Shown here: positions 8,046-13,563 of the stretch, piece after piece | Numbering within the stretch: position 1 is the stretch's first letter | Layout: the number at the start of each line of letters is the position of its first letter | Source of the DNA: Phoronis ovalis | Taxonomy: Eukaryota > Phoronida > Phoronidae | Assembly (NCBI GenBank): GCA_028565635.1 | Contig: JAOXYB010037495.1 | Location: forward strand, 1-13,563 | Length of the DNA stretch: 13,563 bases | Direction of reading: 5' to 3' | Notes under the pieces: model-generated | Told to the model about the DNA's origin: nothing | The model's input: only the letters and a program-made list of their open reading frames with translations | The model's database searches: none | Made by a program: the position numbers and the translations under genes

Positions 8046-11000
8046 GTAAGACAACTACATTAAAAGCATTAATTTGAAACCAACTAAGAGTAATGTGATC
8101 AGTCGTCTTTTTTACAAGTTTGACTTTTATCGTACTCAGTTAAGCACGCACGTGACTGAGATTCGTGAGAACTGGAAAGAATCTGTAATGCGAGGTAAAA
8201 CCTTTCGTTTGATTCTTCAGTATCGTTTTTACTGGTAACTCACAGTTTTACTCAACTGGACTGTCGGGAATAGAATTTGAGATGAGACTGTTACATGGCC
8301 ATCAACTTATAGCTTGAACAATGTCGTTATTACCACTACATCATTCTGACATTCATGTTCCCCTGTGCAGATGACTACATTTTAGAATTAGATGTTGACG
8401 AATGATGTAATAATAACAATAAATGTTTATTTCAGACAAATATCTATGATACATATGAAAAAATAAGATAAATAATGTCCATACTAAAATAAGTAACACA
8501 GATACTTTATTGACTCGATTTATCTAGATTATCAGAATGCTTTTGACACGGTTCCACACCGCAGATTATTAGCTAAACTTTACAGTTATGGATACAGAGG
8601 GATAGTATTGAAATGAATTGAGGATTTTCTGACTGGTAGGAAGATGAGACTTGGTGTTCGTGGAACCCATTCTAAGTGGGCAGATGTTAAAAGTGGAGTG
8701 CCTCGGGGCTCTGTAATTGATCCAATCATATTTCTTATCTATGTTAATGATATTCCAGAAAACATAAAGAGTCAGCTTAGAATGTTTGCAGATGATACAA
8801 AGGTTTTCAGTAAAATAAGTTCTCAGGAGGATAGTATTAACTCGCCAAGTGATTTAGATTCACTAAGTAACTGGTCTGATAAATGGCTGTTAAGTTTCAA
8901 CATTTCTAAGTGTAACAGGATGCACATCGGATGAGATAGCCCCAAGTTTGAGTATTCAATGGTGAAGGATGGGAATAGGGCAGTACTTGAAGAAACAAAA
9001 CAGGAGAAAGATATAGGAGTATGGATAACAAATGATCTCAAACCAGCTGTGCACTGTGCAAAATCATCTGCGAAAGCTATGTCATCACTCAGGTTCATCA
9101 AGAGAACTTTTAAATATATTGATAAAGTTTCTTTTAATGTTTTGTATAATACATATATTAGGCTGCACCTTGAATTTTGTGTACAAGCCTGGAGCCCTTA
9201 TTACAAAAAGGACATACTGCGTTTAGAGAAAGTACAAAGAAGGGCTACACAACTTGTAGGATCTTTGAGAGACAAAAGCTATGAAGAAAGATTAGAAATT
9301 TTAGGTTTATTCCCCTTAGAACAAAGGCGTCTAAGAGGGGATATGATAGAAACTTTCAAAATAATTAAAGGATTCAAAAAAGTAGATAAAGATCACTTCT
9401 TTAGAATATCTGACTCAACATATTTGAGAGGAAATGCATATAAACTGATGAAACCGTCTACTAGATTGCAAGTGAGACAAAATTTCTTCAGTGTAAGAAT
9501 ATTAAATCACTGGAATAAACTTTCAGATAATGTGGTAGACTCAGAATCAGTGAATCCATTTAAGAATAAACTTGACCGATATTGGAGATCAAAAGACAAT
9601 GAGCAAACACTAGAGACTGCTTAACTAGCTCATTAATTTGTAAGTGTAAGTGTATTGAAACAGGTGATACAATAAATACTAAAAATACATGTGCATGCAC
9701 GTGGGGGTTGCTTCGCAAAATTGTAGGTAGGGTGTGTGTCACAGTCTTAAAAACTGGAACCTCTCAACTGTTTTTGCTGCCAATAAAACAGTTTACTTAA
9801 CTTCTTTTTGCTAAGAACCTATGTGCATTGGAAAACTGGTTTATTTAAATAGTTAAAAACCAAATCAACTTAGCTTATTTATTCAAAAAACTGGATCCAC
9901 TCTGCTAATTCGGTTAGAAACTGGATCCTCTCTGCTAATTTGATCAAAAATCCTGATCCTCTCTGTTAATTTAGTCAAACATTTATTCCACTGTTGTGAC
10001 ACATTCCTTTTTAGACGAAACCCTGAGTACTTCCATAATAATAACAATTTTTTCCGATCAGTGTGGCAAGATGTGTAAGTGTGCCAGAAATCACGACTGT
10101 ACATTAAGCCATTATACCCACACTGTAATTAATTATTTATTTTATTAATGAATGGCTAATTATCATATAGGGAGATTGTAATAATTCAAACTCACAGAAC
10201 ATTTTATAAGACGTGTGATTTTGCAAATTTCGCCACTGTAAACCAGTGTTTGATCCGACGAGTTGTGTTTAAGAGCAAGTTGTAAGATTTTGCGCATACT
10301 GTAAGTTTCTGCAAACTGATTGTCACTACTTGCAACTTCATGGTATCATGATTTTTCATTATTTATTATGCAGGCAGAGTAAGTAGCTGCAATGCCATGA
10401 AGTTAAATTTTATTGCGAGCAGATTTATTATAAACCTATCATAATATTGTTTTTGAATGAAAAATCCTTCAAAAACAAGTAACTAATATATGCTCATAGT
10501 TGTGTTAAGTATTCTTTTTTTTACATAAAATAGTGTATACATTTTCCAGGGTCAATGATATTATCTATGTAAACCCCAAACATGGATAGATAAAATGTTG
10601 ATAAATAATACAAGGTTTATGTAATAAAGTTTACTGGTGCCTTGAACAAGTATGTTTTTTGTGGAGAACACTGAACAAAACAGTTGTTTTAATGCAAAAT
10701 GTTTTACATTGTAGGGAATATGCTCTGAGACGAGTCAAGTCTGCATTCAGGGATCATAAAGTAGAAAATGATAACGATAAAGTACAACAATTAATAAAGC
10801 AAGCTAATGAAAATCTTAGTAGTCTTAGTAGACAGGTGTGTAGCTAAATTTAGATCTTCCTGTTATTTTGTATTACTTCTTAGCTTAGATTTAGTTGGGA
10901 GATTGAGCTACAACGTAGAATTGTTATGCCTAGATTATGTTAAAAAATTATGCAGTAATGCAAGCTTGGTAAATTGTATACCCATTTGCATCCAAGAAAT

Positions 11001-11353
11001 TTAATTACGGTCCAAAAGTATAAATTTGTTAACTTAACAAGTGTAACAGGTTTAAAAAATACTTCCTATTTTGGTGCCACTGTTGTAGTGTAATTTAAGT
11101 GCTGATTTGATTGAAGCAATCATGGATTGTTAACCAAATGAATAATCCTAATTTTTTTTGAATGTAACCTGGTACAAAAATCGGCTCAGACAACTAGAAA
11201 CTGTATCTCTACTTGTTAAGTATACTGTCCTATACATATATTCCGTTGATATTAAGTGTAATTTTTTTTCATATTCTTCATTTGTTGCAGGTAGCTTTGA
11301 GTCAGTTATATAAGGAACCAACTCTAATTATAGAAAAGGTACATTTCTCTTAA
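7963..11353 (+). CDS. LYRM4: LYR motif-containing protein 4 (ISD11), iron-sulfur cluster assembly
   Basis: Small mitochondrial protein that binds and stabilises the cysteine desulfurase NFS1 and the acyl-carrier protein in the iron-sulfur cluster assembly core. Exons 7963-8045, 10715-10835 and 11291-11353 join in frame (phases 2 and 0) to 88 residues; human LYRM4 is 91. Recognisable segments are QVLSIYKKMLRES, GYNHREYALRRVKSAFRDHK and SQLYKEPTLIIEK, which line up with the human protein in order. The ATG lies in AAAAAAATGGC, with A at -3 and G at +4. The name-giving L-Y-R is I-Y-K here (residues 11-13), and the downstream conserved Phe is kept (39). The last exon reads through a possible GTACAT donor to give VHFS and a stop, so the extreme C-terminus is less certain. 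It is divergent from FARS2. Confidence 0.92.
8490..9690 (+). mobile_element. CR1/jockey-like non-LTR retrotransposon, 5'-truncated and decayed
   Basis: A LINE-type fragment in the sense orientation of the host gene. It begins inside the reverse transcriptase domain, so the 5' UTR, ORF1, endonuclease and N-terminal RT are missing, the usual result of incomplete target-primed reverse transcription. It runs through the end of the ORF into a short 3' tail with GATACAATAAATACTAAAA. ATACTAAAA occurs at 8481-8489 and again at 9676-9684 and might be a target-site duplication, but it is AT-rich and weak evidence. The ends are approximate. The choice between CR1, jockey and related clades is a guess from memory. 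Confidence 0.85.
8503..9624 (+). pseudogene. Reverse transcriptase remnant of the non-LTR element
   Basis: One reading frame runs about 374 codons to a TAA at 9622-9624, broken only by two in-frame TGA codons (8614-8616 and 8932-8934) and no frameshift. Motif A is seen as YLDYQNAFDTVPH (8521-8559), the next block as GVPRGSVIDPIIFLIYVND (from 8695), and the catalytic motif C as FADD (8785-8796). The C-terminal part has LEKVQRRATQLV, YEERLEILGL and RRLRGDMIETFKIIKGF, typical of this group. The first TGA sits where a Trp is usual, the second where a basic residue is usual; single transitions would explain both. It cannot make a full protein. Confidence 0.88.
9885..9976. repeat. 30-31 bp tandem repeat, three copies
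   Basis: Units resemble AAACTGGATCCTCTCTGCTAA, with the CTGGATCC or CTGATCC core at 9891, 9921 and about 9953. It lies in LYRM4 intron 1, some 200 bases after the retrotransposon. Confidence 0.75.
10715..10835 (+). CDS. LYRM4: LYRM4 coding exon 2
   Basis: Acceptor acattgtag, donor GACAG|GTGTG. It completes Arg28 and encodes residues 29-68, EYALRRVKSAF through SSLSRQ, the second and third helices of the LYR fold. Ends in phase 0. Confidence 0.9.
11291..11353 (+). CDS. LYRM4: LYRM4 terminal coding exon
   Basis: Acceptor catttgttgcag. It encodes VALSQLYKEPTLIIEK and then VHFS with a TAA stop at 11351-11353. The human protein ends shortly after LIIEN, so stopping here is reasonable. GAAAAG|GTACAT at 11338/11339 could instead be a donor to an unseen last exon. 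Confidence 0.78.
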   Translation, partial: VALSQLYKEPTLIIEKVHFS

Positions 11354-11900
11354 CAGTTAAATCCTAGTACGTGTATACTCAGCAGTCAGTGAATGGCAAT
11401 CTCGAAGCATACTGACTTCGTAGAACTTTTCTTGAAGACAGTAGATTAGTAATTTGCACCTCAGATTTAACCATGGTTGATTTCACATGTGACATAGTGC
11501 GTGGAACCAAAAGTACAGGATGGGATAGTCCACTGTTGTGTTATTGCTTCTAGGTCAGACTGTTACAAATTTTATTATGGCATGCAAAAAAACTTAAGAG
11601 AGTCACCATATACAAACAGTATTTGTGAAGTATTTTTCTATTATTATTTCTTTGGATATAACAAACTTCATTTGTACTATAAAATGTGCATACACAAGCT
11701 AGAGATAAACCTACAGAGACAGCTTTTTGTGAAACCAGAAACATTTGAATTCTGTGAAAAAAGGCAACGTTGAATTTTTCAGAGTCCAGGACTTGGTTCC
11801 TGAATCTACCCACTTTCTTATATTGTTTATATCGTGGTAAATAGTGTGTAAATAATTTTGTTAGTTTTAAATTTTGTGAAAATAAATTTGGTAGTCTATC
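11354..11900 (+). other. LYRM4: Probable LYRM4 3' UTR
   Basis: AT-rich stretch after the LYRM4 stop, ending near an AATAAA at 11881. The open frame at 11501-11773 has no ATG at its head and no family resemblance, so it is not called as a gene. Confidence 0.45.
11881..11886 (+). terminator. LYRM4: Candidate polyadenylation signal of LYRM4
   Basis: First canonical AATAAA after the LYRM4 stop, about 530 bases downstream and followed by T/G-containing sequence. Usage is inferred only. Confidence 0.45.
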
Positions 11901-12829
11901 AGAACCGTTTATTTTTTAATGGCAGAAATTTTGATTTGATGTCACATCGATTTACTGAACGGTAATGGCTGACGAAAGCTTTGTGACAAGATGGTAAGCT
12001 CTCATATGCTAAAGCACGATCCAGTTTTTATTACATCTATTATAATTTGAAACACTTTTTTGTTTTCTGTGCCATATGACTTGAGAATTTAAAAGATCAT
12101 GAGAATGAAATAAGTTCTGCTTCATGACACCAGGTGGCGTAAAGATCAAGAATAATAATATAAATTATAAAGTGCCTATTAATTAGTTTGACCATACCTG
12201 TTGTTTGAGTGTGGTCTAATTTCACAAACCTTATTAATTTTCTGTTGTGGATGGATTATGATTTATAAATCTGGTTCCTAATAATCTCAAAAATCTGATA
12301 TTATTTGTTTTTTTTCATTTATGCACTTATTTGCAGGTAACACATATAAGAACAATGGCTTTGGCATTAATACTAAAGGTCTAAACTAACAAGTATGATA
12401 TTGCATTAAAAATACAATGTGAATACACTCCAGGGGGGTAATCCCTTTATATTATCTACTGGGAACATGCTGTCTGGAACAGTCCCAACTTCATCCTTCC
12501 TGGCATAAATATGAGTCGTGATTCTCTCTTTCCTTGTATAATTATGGGTAGTTTTTTCTTTGTTTTGGGTATAAGTTTGGGTTATTCTTTAGTGGCCAAT
12601 GAAGAAAATCAGATTATTTGGCAAATTGGAAAAGCTAACCTTCGATCTCAGTTCGAAATTTTAATATCATTTTCTACGATCTCTGGTCAATGAATCTCAC
12701 TGCATACTCTGATACTGAATCTGTGTACTCCGGGTATGGTATGGTATAGGTATAGTATTTTGTGCTTTTGGTTTAAATATGGGTCTATTTTTTAGTGTTA
12801 ATCTTGCTATAAACATGATCAGAATTTTT
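11901..12829. other. Intergenic stretch, no gene seen
   Basis: AT-rich sequence with no recognisable exon. A short (GGTAT)n-like run occurs at about 12733-12755. The 60-residue hydrophobic open frame at 12511-12693 has no supporting context. Confidence 0.6.
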
Positions 12830-13440
12830 AGGGTAGAGTGGCAGGTCCCCACCAAATGATCCTAACCAAGTAGCTCCAACCCCGGGAATACACTTCCAGT
12901 GTAATAAACACCCAGGGTGGCAGGCAATATGAAAGTGGGTACCCATGTTCCAACATGGCTTTTTTAAAAATTACCCTCTTATGGATTGAAGCCTGGTGTT
13001 GTGACCTGCTGAAAGCAATAACTCCCTTAGGGATCACCTCGAAAGTTATCACAATGACCACAAACGTATAGTGTTTAATATAGGAATTACCCCCATCCCC
13101 CCTGGTCAAATGTAGGGGGGTTAGTGAGATTTGGACGTCACGCATGTGTTAAAACTGACAACCAATTTCAAGAGCGAAATCAGGGCCGTCAGTGTGCGTT
13201 TGTGGTGTTTTTAAAAATATTGATTTCAGAAAAATATCAGTTCAGTAATCGAAAAAGGTCACTGAAACGTCTCCGTGCTGCCACAAAAAATTGACAAGCA
13301 AAAAAAAAGGCCGTTTCCACTCCTATTGTAACAATATGCCCAGAATAAGTGCTGTAAACAAAAAAACTTTTGTTTCTGTTTCAAAGGGGGAGGTGCGCGT
13401 GTTTTCCTGTCACTTCAAAAGGGGGGTGCATTACTACATG
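12830..13440. repeat. Compositionally distinct block, possible old interspersed repeat
   Basis: Compared with the rest of the window this stretch is rich in G- and C-runs (CCCCCC, GGGGGG, GGGGAGG) and has more CpG. It has no splice-flanked coding exon and no family-like protein. A minus-strand open frame of 105 codons (13145-12828) gives no recognisable motif. The texture resembles a dispersed repeat inserted in AT-rich DNA, but I found no terminal repeats, so the class and ends are unknown. Confidence 0.35.
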
Positions 13441-13444
13441 ATTT

Positions 13445-13474
13445 GCTGTTTATCCTATCTATAGGATATACAGC
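13445..13474. repeat. Inverted repeat, 14-bp arms with one mismatch
   Basis: The left arm GCTGTTTATCCTAT and the right arm ATAGGATATACAGC are reverse complements except for one position, around a 2-nt centre. It could form a short hairpin, or mark an edge of the block just upstream. Confidence 0.75.
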
Positions 13475-13563
13475 ATTGGTTTCGGCTTTCACGTGGTACT
13501 GTTTCAATATTGTTTATATTAAAGAAATTCCCTTTTTTAGCTAATAATAACTGTTCCAGCATG

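Larger units (their letters stand above)
8046..10714 (+). other. LYRM4: LYRM4 intron 1 (2.7 kb)
   Basis: By far the longest intron in the window. It contains the decayed retrotransposon (about 8490-9690) and a 30-31 bp tandem repeat (9885-9976). The remaining stretches, 8046-8480 and about 9990-10714, are AT-rich with no gene or RNA that I recognise. Confidence 0.75.

Noticed and set aside
10334-10404. AACTTCATGG / CCATGAAGTT inverted repeat with a 51-nt loop in LYRM4 intron 1
   Set aside because: Ten-base arms at this distance are expected about once by chance in a window of this size.
11501-11773. 90-codon plus-strand open frame after LYRM4
   Set aside because: It opens on GTG rather than ATG, has no recognisable domain, and lies in the probable 3' UTR.
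12511-12693. 60-codon plus-strand frame with a hydrophobic stretch
   Set aside because: Short, low-complexity and T-rich; no splice sites, homology or neighbouring context supports a gene.
12828-13145. 105-codon minus-strand open frame
   Set aside because: It starts with ATG but has no motif I recognise and sits in a likely repeat block; kept only as part of that finding.
1-13563. CRISPR array, tRNA or rRNA genes, bacterial operon features
   Set aside because: I saw no spacer-repeat array, no tRNA T-loop with a partner arm, and no rRNA-like sequence; the gene structure is that of an animal nucleus.

Overview
This is an AT-rich, intron-containing animal nuclear genome window. All three recognisable genes are split by consensus GT-AG introns. 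The first gene is a classic cadherin in which a laminin-G domain and an EGF-like module precede the membrane segment. That layout is typical of non-vertebrate classic cadherins, so I infer a non-vertebrate animal; phylum and species cannot be fixed by eye.

Layout. (1) Positions 81-2687, plus strand: the last five visible exons of a classic cadherin (391 residues seen, 5' part outside the window), with a 3' UTR and an AATAAA at 3286. (2) About 3300-4040: intergenic DNA between two convergent 3' ends, holding a roughly 61-bp tandem repeat of three copies. (3) Positions 4060-6900, minus strand: a complete five-exon gene for mitochondrial phenylalanyl-tRNA synthetase (FARS2 type, 435 aa predicted). 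Its largest intron carries a 48-bp minisatellite that repeats the exon-intron junction. (4) Positions 6901-7962: the interval between two divergent genes, with a perfect 17-bp-arm hairpin and a 31-bp repeat series. (5) Positions 7963-11353, plus strand: LYRM4/ISD11, three coding exons, 88 aa predicted. Its 2.7-kb first intron holds a decayed, 5'-truncated CR1/jockey-like non-LTR retrotransposon and a short tandem repeat. (6) Positions 11354-13563: no convincing gene. It holds the probable LYRM4 3' UTR, then a block from about 12830 with a different base texture that looks like an old interspersed repeat, and a near-perfect inverted repeat at 13445.

How the genes relate. FARS2 charges mitochondrial tRNA-Phe, and LYRM4 is the small partner of the cysteine desulfurase in mitochondrial iron-sulfur cluster assembly. 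The two lie head to head, 1,067 bp between start codons. From established knowledge, human FARS2 and LYRM4 are also head to head at 6p25. The pair therefore looks like an ancient, conserved divergent arrangement and possibly a shared promoter. The cadherin is a cell-surface adhesion receptor with no evident functional link to the pair.

No exotic new system was found. The most interesting signals are the conserved divergent pair, the exon-derived minisatellite that multiplies 5' splice sites inside FARS2, and the hairpin and repeat cluster between the divergent genes. Gene models were built by hand from splice consensus, reading-frame continuity and remembered family sequence; none was tested by alignment or RNA data.
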